From Fremontodendron californicum (taxonomy: Eukaryota; Streptophyta; Magnoliopsida; Malvales; Malvaceae): a DNA stretch of 64,000 nt. Position 1 is the first letter of the stretch, and each line of letters opens with the position of its first letter. Position numbers and translations under genes: made by a program. Where the stretch lies: NCBI GenBank assembly GCA_030761205.1, contig JAULJL010000003.1:32026301-32090300 (forward strand), given 5' to 3'. This document shows positions 19,018 to 30,430 of the stretch, one piece after another. The notes under the pieces were generated by a model that did not search any database, had not been told where the DNA came from, and saw nothing but the letters and a program-made list of their open reading frames with translations.

Positions 19018-20281
19018 CTTTGACATACTCGACTTTGTCAACTACCATTAATTTGTTGACTTCACAATCGATCTTCATATCTTTCACGCCATTATAAGGC
19101 TTACCAGTGTTGTTGACCTCATTGTCATCCTTCTCCATGTTGACATCAGCTTCAAGCTTCTTCTCGACTTCTTGAAACAGTCTTTCTTCTTCAAAAGTCT
19201 TTTCTGAAGGCTGAAACATTGACTCGTTCTTTTCCTTTGACGTTCCTTCAATTACCTCTTGTCTTGGAAGAGTATTCTCAAAATCAATTTCTTCTTCGTC
19301 TTCATGAACATTTTCTTCTAACTCGGTGGTGCAAGCAGCAACGAGTTCTTCGCATTCTTCAATAGTAAATGCAGTTTCAAAATCCCATTCTTCTTCATAG
19401 TTATGCTCCTGTCGTGAGAACACTGTTGCATAGCCTTGCACTTGTCTATATCGACAATCTCGAGCATAGTGGCCAAGCTTGCCACACTTGAAACACTTAA
19501 TATTTCGACAATGAGACCTCACATTTTCGCTATCGTCTCTACCTCGAACAATTTGAGCTCCCCCTCGCTGAAAGCTCCTCCGTTGCCAAGCTTCTTGTTT
19601 GTTTTGAACTTCAATGTCTTCTATTCCTTGCCTCATAGCAATTTTACCTCTTCTATTGCTAAAGAGGGCTTTCTCATAATCTTTTATCATGACTTTAGAC
19701 ATTTGGTTATCTAAAGTCTCTTGATTGGCTAGGATATTTTCCAACTCAGTTAAAGTTGGTTCTTTGCTCCATCCACGAGTTGCAGTAACAATCCCGTTGT
19801 ATTCAGGTCGCAAGCCATGGATGACAATTCTTCTCATCCTCATTTCGGTAATGGCATTTTCTGGATCTAATTTTGAAATTTCATCGCAAAGAGTTTTAAC
19901 TTTAGAGAAATATTCGCTTACCGGCATATTTTGCTGCGATATTGACAGAAGTTCATTCTCCAATTGTTGGAGCCTAGCATCATTTTTCCTCGCGAATAGC
20001 ATTGTGAGTGTGTCCCAGGCTTCCTTCGGTGTCTTTGCATCCTTGATGCGTTGTAATAAACCATCCTCAATGGTGACTGATAACACGTACATGGCCTTAC
20101 CGGCTTTGATCTTCCATTTTCTTAGTTCTCCGGCATCAGTTGGTGGTGTTGAAGCTTCACCGTTAACAATATCCCATAAATCTTGCCCGAGCATGTAATA
20201 TTGCATGCGAATACTCCACGTATTATAATTGCTGTTATTGAGCTTCTCGAGCTTACCAACTGGACTTGAAAAATCTTCCAT
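19018..20281 (-). pseudogene. TR-GAG gag, 5' part (interrupted by the nested element)
   Basis: The start chosen is the ATG at 20281 (MEDFSSPVGKLEKLNNSNYN); an upstream in-frame Met at 20311 is possible. Order: copia-type N-terminal gag (DUF4219/UBN2-like, with SIRMQYYMLGQDLWDIV), capsid-like helices, one zinc knuckle CFKCGKLGHYARDC (C-x2-C-x4-H-x4-C), then a Glu-rich tail. Gag forms the particle that packages the RNA. No protease motif follows. The frame runs into LTR sequence at 19017 and would resume at 8949, so the insertion broke the ORF. Confidence 0.85.
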
Positions 20282-20338
20282 TCTGACTTGAGAGTGCCTC
20301 ACTTTTCTCAAGGTTGTATTCTGCCAGTCTCTATATCC

Positions 20339-20530
20339 TCACGAACTACGATCCCCTGATCGTCTTGGTCCCAGACCGATTAACTTCACAGTCCCAGACT
20401 GTGCACTGACAGAATTTTCACGTCTTTACAGACTACGATCCTCGATCGTCTTGGTCCCAGACCAATTAATTTCACAATCCCAGACTGTGCAATGATGACC
20501 AGTTTTCTCGAAAAACGATCCCCGACCGTC
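20339..20530 (-). repeat. Tandem repeats in the TR-GAG leader
   Basis: Two copies of about 90-95 bp containing 'gatcgtcttggtcccagacc' and 'cccagactgtgca', between the primer site and gag. Shorter variants continue to about 20880. Leader repeats may act in RNA packaging; nothing proves it here. Confidence 0.6.
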
Positions 20531-20873
20531 TTGCTCTTTCTTCTAGCGGTGGCTTTCACTCTGATGGTAGGTAGCCCTTTTCACCTCTTCTCGTGACGGC
20601 TCTCACTCTACTTCAGTAGCCCTTTTCGCGACTCGATCTATCATCGATAATTATAATTCTCGATCATCTGATTTCGAGAAACTTCTGGCTTCTTGTCTTT
20701 TCTCCGATGCGCATACTACGATCCCTGACCATCTTGATCTGATATTCCAATCCTCTGGATCATACTGCTTTTTACGCTGGTCCTCTGGATCGTCCCGTTC
20801 TGATCGTACAATCTCTGATACTCTGGTCCTCAAGATCGTCTGACTCTGATACTCCGGTCCTTAGGATTGTCTG

Positions 20874-20885
20874 GCTCTGATACCA
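20874..20885 (-). promoter_or_regulatory. tRNA-Met-type primer-binding site of the TR-GAG element
   Basis: The minus strand reads TGGTATCAGAGC just inside the LTR at 20889. It is the same site as in the copia element at 42579-42590. Confidence 0.85.
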
Positions 20886-20888
20886 ATT

Positions 20889-21499
20889 TGTTGATTTTTT
20901 GACTCTCGGTACCAATTGTAGTTTTGTGCTACAGTACCGATTTTCTACAGTAACTTTCTATCGGGATGCTACAGTAACTTCCGAAAAACAACTCTTTTAT
21001 TAATATGACAAAAGACCAAATACAATTGGTGTGAACACCAACTAACAATAGAGACAACTTCACACAAACTCTTTCTCACTTTACTATTCACTCACTATTC
21101 ACTCACTATTCATTTATACACCAACACCACTCACGTGCTCACTTTCTTCTTCAATTTCTGCAAATTTTGCAGCTTCCATGCTCTGGCTCTCAACACCTCT
21201 TTTCTTTCACCCAACACTCACATCTTTTTTTTTTTTGTTCTTTTTCTCTTTCTCTCTATTTCACCTCCACAATACACTTTGCACACAACACATCTCTATT
21301 TATAACCATATTAAACCGACTTATCATTGTCGGTTGGAGTATTCTAGAGAGGGAAAATTAAAACCGAATCTAGAGAGAAATCTAAAGAGAATTATAGAAA
21401 GAATTATGTAGACAATTCTAGGGAGGGGGATGAAGAAATTTTTAGGAAGAAGATTGAAGAATAATCTAGGGGGAGAGAGGAGTCGGTGGAATCTTAACA
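20889..21499 (-). repeat. 5' LTR of the TR-GAG element
   Basis: 611 bp, TG...CA, partner of 8084-8692. Its right flank is the ACTCT duplication at 21500-21504. Confidence 0.9.
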
Positions 21500-22433
21500 A
21501 CTCTTACATCAATGTCCTTAATGGTCATTTTTATTCTCATCTCGCAGCCACCGTTTCTTTTGCATCCAAAGACATATCTCATCATTGATTTTAATCTCAC
21601 CGCTATAGTATCCAATCTCACTTTCACCACTGTTCTTAATCTCACCGGAACCAATTTCACCGCCCATCCAAATGGACCCTTAATGTCGACAATGAGCACA
21701 TATTGACAATGACGATTTAGAAAGGAGTTTTTTTTAGGAATAAAAATAAGATAATATCTTTAAGTAAGAATAATTTTTGGGACTCTACTTTGTTGTCGGA
21801 GGGAATTCCAACAATTAATCTTTATAAAATAATATTATTTTCAATTTTAAAAAATATTATGAAAATTCTTAAACGGAGAAACCTTTTTCTAAATTCCACT
21901 TAATTGTTGGTGAATTTAGGAAAATTCTCCTTCGTCAAGGATTCTCATTTTGTTTCTATATAAAACGACTTATTTTTCTAAAGGAAATAACATGTGATTT
22001 TGACAATAAAAGAAATTAAAAGAGTTACTTTTAAAAATTAAAATTAAAAAGATAATACATGATTAATTGGTATCCTTTTTTAATAGACGTTGTGGGAATG
22101 TTAATACTTTTTTCAAATGTAACCATACTCCTAAACCCAATTTAAATTTTTTTTTTTTTTGCAGATCCAAAAAGATAAATCTTATTCAAATTCACAAACT
22201 AATTGGGTTGAGGGCTAAACATGGAGGCAGACAAGTTCGCTAACTCTAACCATTTGACATGAGACAAAAATTCTCTAATCATCACTCCAAAACCAGTGGA
22301 CAATAATGCATTCCAATAAATTGTACACCCACAAGTATACTTAGAGACCTTAATCAGTTCATAACTCTCTTTATAGAGGGGGTTTTGAAAAATCCAAGCA
22401 AACCAGCCGCAAAATGCTTTCCAAAATCTCTTT
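21500..22433. other. Intergenic DNA, no gene recognised
   Basis: 21500-21720 is less AT-rich and has a 64-77-residue frame on each strand, without family signature. The remainder is AT-rich. No repeats with partners in the window were noticed. Confidence 0.4.
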
Positions 22434-22929
22434 TAGGATGACAAAATTCGATTCGATCGATGATTTTCGCACTGATCCGTTTTGAAAGGAGAGGGTTTTT
22501 TTTTGAAAAACGAGAGCGGGGTGGAGGGGGGTTATTTTGGTAAATACTTGCTCTTCTCCGTCCCGCCTCGACTTTTGAAATTATTATCTTAACCCTTAAA
22601 ATATTTTATATTTTTTCTTATATTTTTAGTATATATATATACTAAAATAATATATATACTAATCTTTTATATATATACTTTTAGTATATTATGTATATTA
22701 AGAATTTTATATACTAAAATTATGTTAATGAAGAAATTATAATATAATTTTTTACAATATTAAATTAAAAATAATTAATAAAAATTGGGGTGTAACGGAA
22801 TGAAACATCATGGAACAGTTATGGATGTAACCGATATCTATGGAGGTGGATATTTTCAACATCCATACAAAAATGAGACGCAAGTGGATAAGGCAATTTT
22901 CGTCCTTGTCCCTCTCCGTTGCATCCCTA
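22434..22929 (-). mobile_element. hAT-like MITE, same family as the one in psi-TPS-D
   Basis: Ends 'taggatgacaaaa' and 'ttgcatcccta', flanked by ATCTCTTT (22426-22433) and ATCTCTCT (22930-22937), an 8-bp duplication with one mismatch. Reverse-complement related to 51750-52258, sharing 'gatccg..tttcg', 'ggagagg' and 'atggatgt..cc' blocks near the ends. Confidence 0.7.
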
Positions 22930-23479
22930 ATCTCTCTCACCTTAACGTTTTCAACCCTTTTTAATGCTTTCCCCTTAATTCGTTTTGGACCCTTGGATGA
23001 TCCAAGGACTGTCTTTTGTCCCTCAAAATGTCCATATTTTCCCTTTTTCTTTTTATTCCTCTTTTTATGACTCTTTGGATCAAAGAAAATGAATGGTTGG
23101 ATTAAAAGATTGGAGGAAGGAGGGAAAACTCTAACTTACCCTTCATTCCTTTTTTTTTTTAATTCTATTTTTTTCCTTTAATTAAAACACTTTATAGCTT
23201 AAAAACCATTGGCGTAAACATTTAAAACTTGGGATCATACTTAAATCATAATTTTTCTTTGATCTGGGTTTGAATTGAATTTTAAAATCAAGAACTTTAG
23301 ATTCAATTTTAATTTGAAATTAAAGTTCAAAAATGATATATAATTTAAATCATTTAAAACTGCAACATCGTGAGCATAAAATTTTCTATGAATACTAAAC
23401 CCGAGCCCGAGATGAGGGTCAAACCAAAATTACTTTTAAAGAAGTCCTGGACAAAATTAGATATTTACAAAGATCTTAA
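22930..23479. other. AT-rich spacer, nothing recognised
   Basis: A short frame at 22840-23070 straddles the MITE end and is not credible. Confidence 0.4.
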
Positions 23480-24001
23480 GAGTGCGTTTGGATGAAGAAA
23501 TTTAAAATGAAAGCATTTTAAACATTTCAAAATGCTAGTATTTGTAATTATTTTGTTTGGATAAATATTTCTTAGAAGGAAATTTAGACTATTAGAATTT
23601 CATGAGATAAAAAATAATTATAAAAAAAATAACGATATTAAAAATAAAAAAGATGCAATATGGGTATCATTAGATTTGTAAAAATGTATAGATATTATTA
23701 ATAATATAAGAATAAAAATATATTAGAGTTAAATAAAAAATTATTTTATTTTTGAGTTTTGTATTTTATAGTGGGCCATGTGGAATAAAGTGAAATTAAA
23801 TTTGGAGAAATTTTGAAAAAATCACATCTTTAGGTGGAATTTCAAAAGGGGATTTGAGGTGATCAAATCTCCTCTTAAAATTCTTCATAAATTTTGAAAT
23901 TCTCTCTTAATTTTATCCCAACAAGTAAATTTATTTTTTAACTTTTGAAAACTTTGATTGAAATGAAATTTCTCCTCAAAATATATCATCCAAACACATC
24001 C
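23480..24001. mobile_element. MITE with GTTTGGATGA termini
   Basis: Left 'gagtgcgtttggatga' and right 'tcatccaaacacatcc' form a 16-bp imperfect terminal inverted repeat around an AT-rich core. The superfamily is uncertain because no clear target duplication is seen. Confidence 0.55.
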
Positions 24002-24531
24002 TACAAAAATTTTCAATATTCAAATTTAATAAAATGAAGAATAAATAAGACTTAGGACAAAATAAAACTAATTAGGTATTTCCTTTGTATGGGTGTTGTC
24101 GGAGTGCTAATCCTTACTCACATGTAATCGTACTTCTGAACCTACTTTTGATGATATAGATCAAAAACTATTATTTTTAAGGAGTGTTAGTAAAGTTTTG
24201 GATTTCCTTAAAAATGATAGATTTGTTTAGGTAGCTAATCACTCCTAGTAAAAAAATTGATGACGATTCTATATTTTGTGTCTAGTGATCGAATTTTCGA
24301 ATTTACACGTTATGACAAATGTCTATTTATATACACTTTTGCTAACATTTTCCTAATATAAAATAAACAAAATATACCAAAAAGGATTCAAAAATTTTCT
24401 AACATCATTTTCGGAAATCCGTACCGAGACTTAGCAAAAAAACAATCCACTATCTTAACTAGGGAACTAGTTTTGATGAAAAAAACTAGGGAACTAGTTT
24501 TGAAGAAAAAATACATTGCAATGTGACTTAT

Positions 24532-25073
24532 AAGCATAGTTATTAAACTCAGACCGGACCGATATCAGACCAGTGGATCCGGTGACTCGATGGTCGACCC
24601 TTAACTCGGATCAGTTCTTTAATCAGATCATTTCTGCATACAATTACCCCAAAGAAACTCAGATTGACCAGTTGGGTTTATGAAAAAATCGGTGACTCAA
24701 TAGATTTGCTATTGACTCGGGTCGCTTAAAAATATTTTTTAAATGATTTTTAAATCATATCTAGTTTAATTTTTGTATGTTAATTAATAACTCTTTTATC
24801 ATTTTCACTAAAAAAAAAAATTACAAAAACCAAAAGTAGAAAAAATATTTTTAATTTTCTAAATGAAAATGAATATTTCTAATTCTTATATCATAATTTT
24901 AAAATTATACAATTAGTAAAAGTATTTATATAATTTATAAATTTATATATAATATTTTTAAAATGATTTTTTAAATCAACATTAACTCAAATGACTTAAC
25001 GGTTGAATCAATTCACCTTAAACCCAAAATCTTATACGAATCAATATCCAATCCGATTTTGATAACTATGCTT
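24532..25073. mobile_element. MITE with AAGCATAGTTAT termini
   Basis: Left 'aagcatagttattaaa' and right 'ttttgataactatgctt' are inverted copies. Subterminal 'gaccggaccgat' and 'aatccgatt' blocks recall the repeat at 3414-3807. 24002-24531 to its left is AT-rich without recognised features. Confidence 0.55.
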
Positions 25074-25316
25074 CTAAATAAGGGTATACGATATACCTTT
25101 ACTCTATCGAGACTTATTTTCTTAAATAACAAAAACGTAAGAGAAGCCACTTCAAGACCCCAAAACCAATATGAACACAATCCAACAATCTTAAATCAAC
25201 AACTAATATCATTATGAGATCCCCTTTATGGAAAAAAAAAAAAAAAAAAGAGGATAATAAAAGAAAGATATTTTATCCAGATCTAATCTATAGGAACATC
25301 GCCTAGGCACTAAATT

Positions 25317-25760
25317 ATAATGTTCTTCGTCTCAAGTAGTAATATAATCACGTGGAAAGAGAGCTGGCCGCCGGTGTAATCCAGCTGACAGGATATAACA
25401 AGAGGATAATGAAAATTTAGGAAATTTTATATTTCCAACTCCCATGAAACAATGTGAAAAAGCAGTTATGTTCCTAATCTAATTCTATATATGTATATTA
25501 TAATGTTCTTCGTCTCAAGTAGTAACAGAATCACGTGAAATGATTCAGAAAGAGATATGGCCGTCGGTGTAACCCAGCTGACAGGATAACAAGAGTATAA
25601 TTAATGAAAAATAAGGAAATCTTATATTTCCAACACCCATGAAACAATGGGAAAATGCAGTTATGTTCCTAATTTAATTCTATATTATAATGTTCTTCTT
25701 CTCAAGTAGTAACATAATCACGTGAAATCACGTGTAACCCAGCTGACTGCATGATAAGTA
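25317..25760 (+). promoter_or_regulatory. Three tandem G-box-containing upstream units (psi-TPS-B)
   Basis: Units of about 185 bp repeat 'ttctcaagtagtaa...aatcacgtg...gtgtaacccagctgacagga...gataatgaaaa'. CACGTG is at 25349-25354, 25532-25537, 25719-25724 and 25729-25734. Confidence 0.65.
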
Positions 25761-26576
25761 AATAATGAAAAATTAGGAAATGTTATATTTCCAACAACCA
25801 TGAACAATTAATTGGACAATGCAGTGCTTTCCATAAATAGCCATAACATTACATATATCGAGAAGCTTTCCATAAATAGTCATAACATTAACCTTAGCTT
25901 TCACAAATTCAGTATAGTAACATTTGCGAATATGACTTTTTTTTTTTCCTTTTTTTATGAAATTAAGTATAGAAGTTGAATTTACAATCAAAATAACATA
26001 ATTACCCAAAAAAATACAATCATAATAACATAACCTTTTATACACATCAAGAAGGAAAAAAAAAAAACCAACAAACCAACCTATAATGCATGTGATCTAA
26101 ATTTCGGAATTGAACTACTATTTGCAAGAAAATGCTAATTCACCTCTAGACTCTGTACTTCTTTCCTTGATTTATTGAAAGATATGCTAATAAATATGTG
26201 TCACGATTATTTAGAAGTATTCATAAGTTGAGTGTGGTCGAGTTTGATTGGCCTAATTGGCCCTCTTATTTTTAAAGTTGAGTATGGTAAGTCCATTTAA
26301 AATAATTTATTGTTAAATAATAAAATTTATTTTATATTAAAATATTAATATTTTAAATATCTTTTAAAATTAATAAAAATATATTATTTATTAAAAAAAT
26401 AATTTAATTGATTCAGATCGAGTCCATGCCATGGGCATGAACATGTAGTCTGGTGACCTCTACTCACATATTATTAAAAATATATATATATATTTTAAGT
26501 ATTTTTTTAAAGGTATATGTAGAAGAATTATGTCCCTTTTTTTTAGCTTTAACTTTGGGTGAAATTCGCAATTAAG

Positions 26577-29500
26577 CTGCGAGAAGAGTTATGGAATAAG
26601 AAGGCTGATTTATGGTCAATGTATCGTATCGAAGAACAAACTTGGCTCCAGAAATCGAGATTAAAATGGGCACAAGAGGGTGATAGGAATACTAAATTTT
26701 TCCATATTGTCGCCACAGCTAGGAGTCGTAAGAACCACATTGGGAATTTGTTGATTGATGGGAAGGTGTTCGATGAACCTAGGGCTCTCAAGAAGGCCAT
26801 CGGGTCGTATTTCAAAAACCGTTTCAACTCTACAAAGGTAGCCAGGCTCAAAGATCTTAAGTGCAGTTTTAAGTCATTATCAGCGCAAAGGTCGTCTAAT
26901 CTTGAGCGGCCTTTCTCGGAGGAAGAGGTTTGGGGTGTCATCCAAGGCTGCGATGGCAACAAAGCTCCGGGGCCGGATGGTTTTAATCTGAATTTCTTTA
27001 AGTCTTTCTGGGTCACGGTGAAGGGTGAGGTTATGTCGTTCATGAATAATTTTCATAGCTCTGGTTGTATTGATAACTGTTTAAATGCGTCTTTTATTTC
27101 TCTTATACCTAAATGTGAATCTCCGTGCTCCATTAGTGATTACCGTCCTATCAGCTTGGTGGGTAGTGTTTATAAAATTCTAGCCAAAGTTCTTGCCAAT
27201 CGCCTGAGGCAATCGGTGGGGGAAATTGTTGGGCAAAACCAGTTCGCGTTCATCCCAGGGCGTCAAATTCTGGACTGCTCCTTAATTGCCAATGAGGTTA
27301 TCCATTCTATGAAGACTAATGGAGAGGGTGGTATGATATTTAAGGTAGATTTCGAAAAAGCCTATGATTGTGTGGATTGGTCCTTTCTTGATTTTGTTAT
27401 GGGTAGAATGGGTTTTGGGGATAAGTGGAGGTCTTGGATTCAGTCGTGTTTATCTTCAGCTTCATTATCAGTCCTAGTTAATGGGGTGCCTACGGAACAA
27501 TTCAGGATGAGCAGAGGGTTGAGACAAGGCTGTCCCCTCCCCCCCTTACTGTTTAATCTGGTTGCTGATGTTTTGAGCTTATTCCTTAATAAGGCTACTT
27601 CCATTGGCCTTTTCAGGGGTATGGTTATTGATCAGGGGTCTGTGTCCATATCTCATCTTCAGTTTGCGGATGACACAATTATCTTCTGTGAGCCTTTGGA
27701 GGAGCAGGTTAGGAATGTTAAAAGAATTCTAAAGTGCTTTCAGTTGTTATCAGGCCTCAAAGTTAATTTCAAAAAGAGCAGTCTTTTTGGAGTTGGGGTG
27801 GACCAAAGTGTCACTGATCGGTGGGCTTCGAATATCCGTTGTTTGAGCAGTCGTCTCCCCTCCCTTTATCTCGGTCTCCCCCTGGGGCACGGAGCGAACT
27901 CTATCTCACTGTGGAGTCCTATCATTGAGAAATTCAACAAGAGGCTTGCCGGCTGGAAAGGTAATTTACTCTCCATTGGGGGCAGATTGACTCTTATTAA
28001 ATCGATGTTGTCTTCTCTGCCCATTTATTATATGTCTCTACTTCAAATTCCTCGTACTGTATCTGATGAGCTGGATAGAATGGTCAGAAGATTCCTTTGG
28101 GGTGGTTCTTCGTCGGTGAAGAAGATGCATATGGTTAATTGGAAGTCTGTCTGTAATACCAAGGAATTTGGAGGACTCGGTCTAGTTGATTTAAGGCTTA
28201 AGAACAGAGCGAAGCTCAATAAATGGATCTGGAGATTTGGGAATGAGCATTTCTCTTTATGGAGATCAGTCATAGCCGAGAAATATGAGTCATCGGTGGG
28301 AAATTTGCTTCCTTCATGCAGCTGGTATCGGAAAATGTCCCCAACCTGGAGAAACATTATTCGACCCCTTATGCCTTCAAATCATTTTCATCCTTTTTTG
28401 TCTACTGGGTTGTGTTTTCTTCCAGGTGATGGCAGCTCCATTAATTTTTGGCAGGATGAATGGATCGAAGGCGTTATCCTTAAAGAGCAGTTTCCAAGAG
28501 TCTTTGCGGTAGCTGTTTCTAAAAGCGGGAAAGTAGCGGATTTTGGCAAATGGCTTAATAATCAATGGCATTGGGAGGTTAACCTCCGAAGAAGATTGTC
28601 GATTGGGAGCTTCAGCAATGGGAATCCCTGTTGGATCTGCTGGGAAATCAAGTGCTCTTCAGAAACTCCTTTGATTCAGTTGTTTGGAAGCACACCTACA
28701 GTGGCGTTTACTCGTCTAATTCTTTCTGCCATTCTGTGTTGAGTGAGTCCTCACTTAAATGGGATCATTGGAAATTTATATGGGCCGGTTATGCACCTCC
28801 GAAAGTGGAAATCTTTTGCTGGCAAGTTTTGAGAGGCAGCGTTGCTACCAAAGTTGAACTCAGCAAGAGAGGTCTTATTGTTAATGGTCCGATTCTGTGT
28901 CCACTATGCAATTTGATGCCTGAAACTACAGAGCATCTGTTTTTTACATGCAGAGTATCATGGTTTGTGTGGGCTCATTGTTGTCTTTCTTGGGGTATAT
29001 CTTGGTCCACGCCAAGGAGTGCCGTGGGTTTTTTTCTTGCGTGGCAGCATGCGCTCCCAGCAAATCATTGCAGCAAATTGTGGAGAATGTGTTTTTTTGT
29101 TGCACTTTGGTCTATTTGGTTGCACAGGAATGATATTGTTTTTAACAGGAAAAATGTTGCTGTTTGGCAGTTACTGGACTCTATTAGACTTAGACTCGCT
29201 TTATGGTCCAAGGCTAAATGGCCTTGTGAGGAAGGGCTGCTTTCGCAGTCCAAGTGGTCACCTGCTATTTGTCGATTTAAGAGGGAAATGAAAGTTGGTG
29301 TTGATGTGACTTGGAGTAAGCCACCTGCCGGCTGTCTTAAGTTCAACGTCGATGGTTCGGCGCGTGGTAACCCAGGTCCTGCGGGGATTGGCGGTATTTT
29401 GCGCGACAATCAAGGTATGATGAAAGCAGTTTTTTCTAAATCTATTGGTTTTGCTAAGGCATTTGAGGCTGAATTAAGGGCCGTCAAAGAAGCCTTCCTC

Positions 29501-29746
29501 ATTTTTGGTGCTTCGTCTTGGGTGCTATCGCATAAACTTATAATTGAATGTGATTGTCAGATGGTTGTTGCTTGGGTTAGGAATCCGAGTAGAGCCCCAT
29601 GGCGGATTTTGAGAATTATAAGATCTCTAGAGTTTGTTCGAACTGCGGTTCAAAACTGGGAAATTGTTCATATTCTGAGGGAGGCTGATAAGCTAGCCAA
29701 ATCTGGTGTCAATAGGGTGTCAGATTTGTTGTTTTATAGTCCTTAG
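26577..29746 (+). pseudogene. LINE ORF2: reverse transcriptase, zf-RVT and RNase H, one frameshift
   Basis: The first frame (to 28742) has the RT fingers and palm (SDYRPISLVGSVYKILAKVL, QFAFIPGRQI, FKVDFEKAYDCV, LQFADDTIIF with the FADD catalytic box). The usual GLRQGDPLSP reads GLRQGCPLPP. Near 28599 a base is missing ('agattgtcgattgg') and the protein continues in the frame that stays open to 29746. That part has a zf-RVT segment (CPLCNLMPETTEHLFFTC) and an RNase H domain (FNVDGSARGNPGPAG, AEL, ECD, READ). The first six residues of the long frame (MKFAIK) come from TPS intron sequence, not from the LINE. Confidence 0.88.
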
Positions 29747-29830
29747 TTTTGTTTTGCAGCATGCTGTTTCTCTGGTTTGTAATAAGGACATCTTTTTTGC
29801 AATAAATCATGCTTTTCAAAAAAAAAGAAA
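26577..29830 (+). mobile_element. 5'-truncated L1-type LINE with RNase H domain
   Basis: Starts abruptly in the ORF2 coding region and ends with an A-rich tail (29818-29830) about 20 bp after AATAAA. ORF1 and the endonuclease are missing, as in most LINE copies. No target duplication: the two sides match TPS-C points about 202 bp apart, so the insertion went with a target deletion. Confidence 0.88.
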
Positions 29831-29895
29831 GATTGAAGAGCAATTGAGACATGCATCTTTTTATTACATTGCCTCACTCATGGTTAATCACAATA

Positions 29896-30229
29896 TTGTA
29901 ACCACTAAAAAATTAAAACTCAAATAAAATATAATTAATTAAATTAAATATGTAATAATAACATTATAAAGAGAAATCTTTGAAAATGCTTAAAGTATCC
30001 CTTCTTTCATAAAAAAAATAACTGAATATATATTATGTAGATATGCATTTTTTTTATCAAATTCAAGAAGAAACAAAGCATTAATCGTAGACAAAAAAAA
30101 AAAAAATCAGTGGGATCATATTCATAAATGCAAAGAGGTACCATATTATGGGATTGCTTTTATAGGAAAGAGAGGATAATGAAATAAAGAAATTTTATTC
30201 CGATATCTAACTAGTTAACATGTCCTTGG

Positions 30230-30230
<1 letters not shown>
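29896..30230 (+). other. Intergenic, with a faint TPS-upstream-like block
   Basis: 30125-30230 ('gaggataatgaaataaagaaattttattccgat...acatgtccttggc') resembles 25240-25310 just left of psi-TPS-B. It may be the left edge of another decayed copy of the tandem unit. Otherwise AT-rich. Confidence 0.4.

Positions 30231-30268
<38 letters not shown>
30231..30268. repeat. (AT)n microsatellite
   Basis: About 19 uninterrupted AT dinucleotides. Confidence 0.95.
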
Positions 30269-30270
<2 letters not shown>

Positions 30271-30430
30271 CATTAATGTGAAGAATTTTTTCAACCGATG
30301 AAAATACATATTATTGTTCATTACTAATTTATAATTTTAAATTTTTTTTATTATTAATAAAATTTATTTAAAATAAATAGCAATTCTAATCCCATTGAAA
30401 GATTTTAATTAAATGGATTCTAATTCTAAT

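Larger units (their letters stand above)
8084..21499 (-). mobile_element. Gag-only copia-type LTR retrotransposon (TR-GAG), split by a nested Athila-like element
   Basis: Direct repeats of 609 bp (8084-8692) and 611 bp (20889-21499), each starting TG and ending CA, are flanked by the 5-bp duplication ACTCT (8079-8083; 21500-21504). On the minus strand the 5' LTR is 20889-21499, followed by a tRNA-Met-type primer site (TGGTATCAGAGC, 20885-20874). A purine tract (tgagggggag, 8702-8693) precedes the 3' LTR. Without the 10-kb insertion the element would be about 3.3 kb with a single gag ORF and no protease, integrase or RT. I counted about six substitutions and one 2-nt indel between the LTRs. 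Confidence 0.9.
25317..29895 (+). pseudogene. Psi-TPS-B: terpene synthase relic split by a LINE
   Basis: 25317-25920 is the upstream region (three tandem units) and 26090-26576 is intron 1, both close to psi-TPS-A. At 26576 ('cgcaattaag') it breaks into the LINE. At 29831 it resumes inside exon 2 ('gattgaagagcaattgag...ctttttattacattgcctc'), matching TPS-C from 36130, and decays by about 29895. Relative to TPS-C about 202 bp (35928-36129: end of intron 1, acceptor, first half of exon 2) are missing. Exon 1 is absent, as in psi-TPS-A, so the two relics share an ancestor that had already lost it. Confidence 0.8.

Noticed and set aside
26559..26576. N-terminal start (MKFAIK) of the LINE ORF
   Set aside because: These 18 bases match TPS intron 1 in psi-TPS-A; the ATG is accidental.
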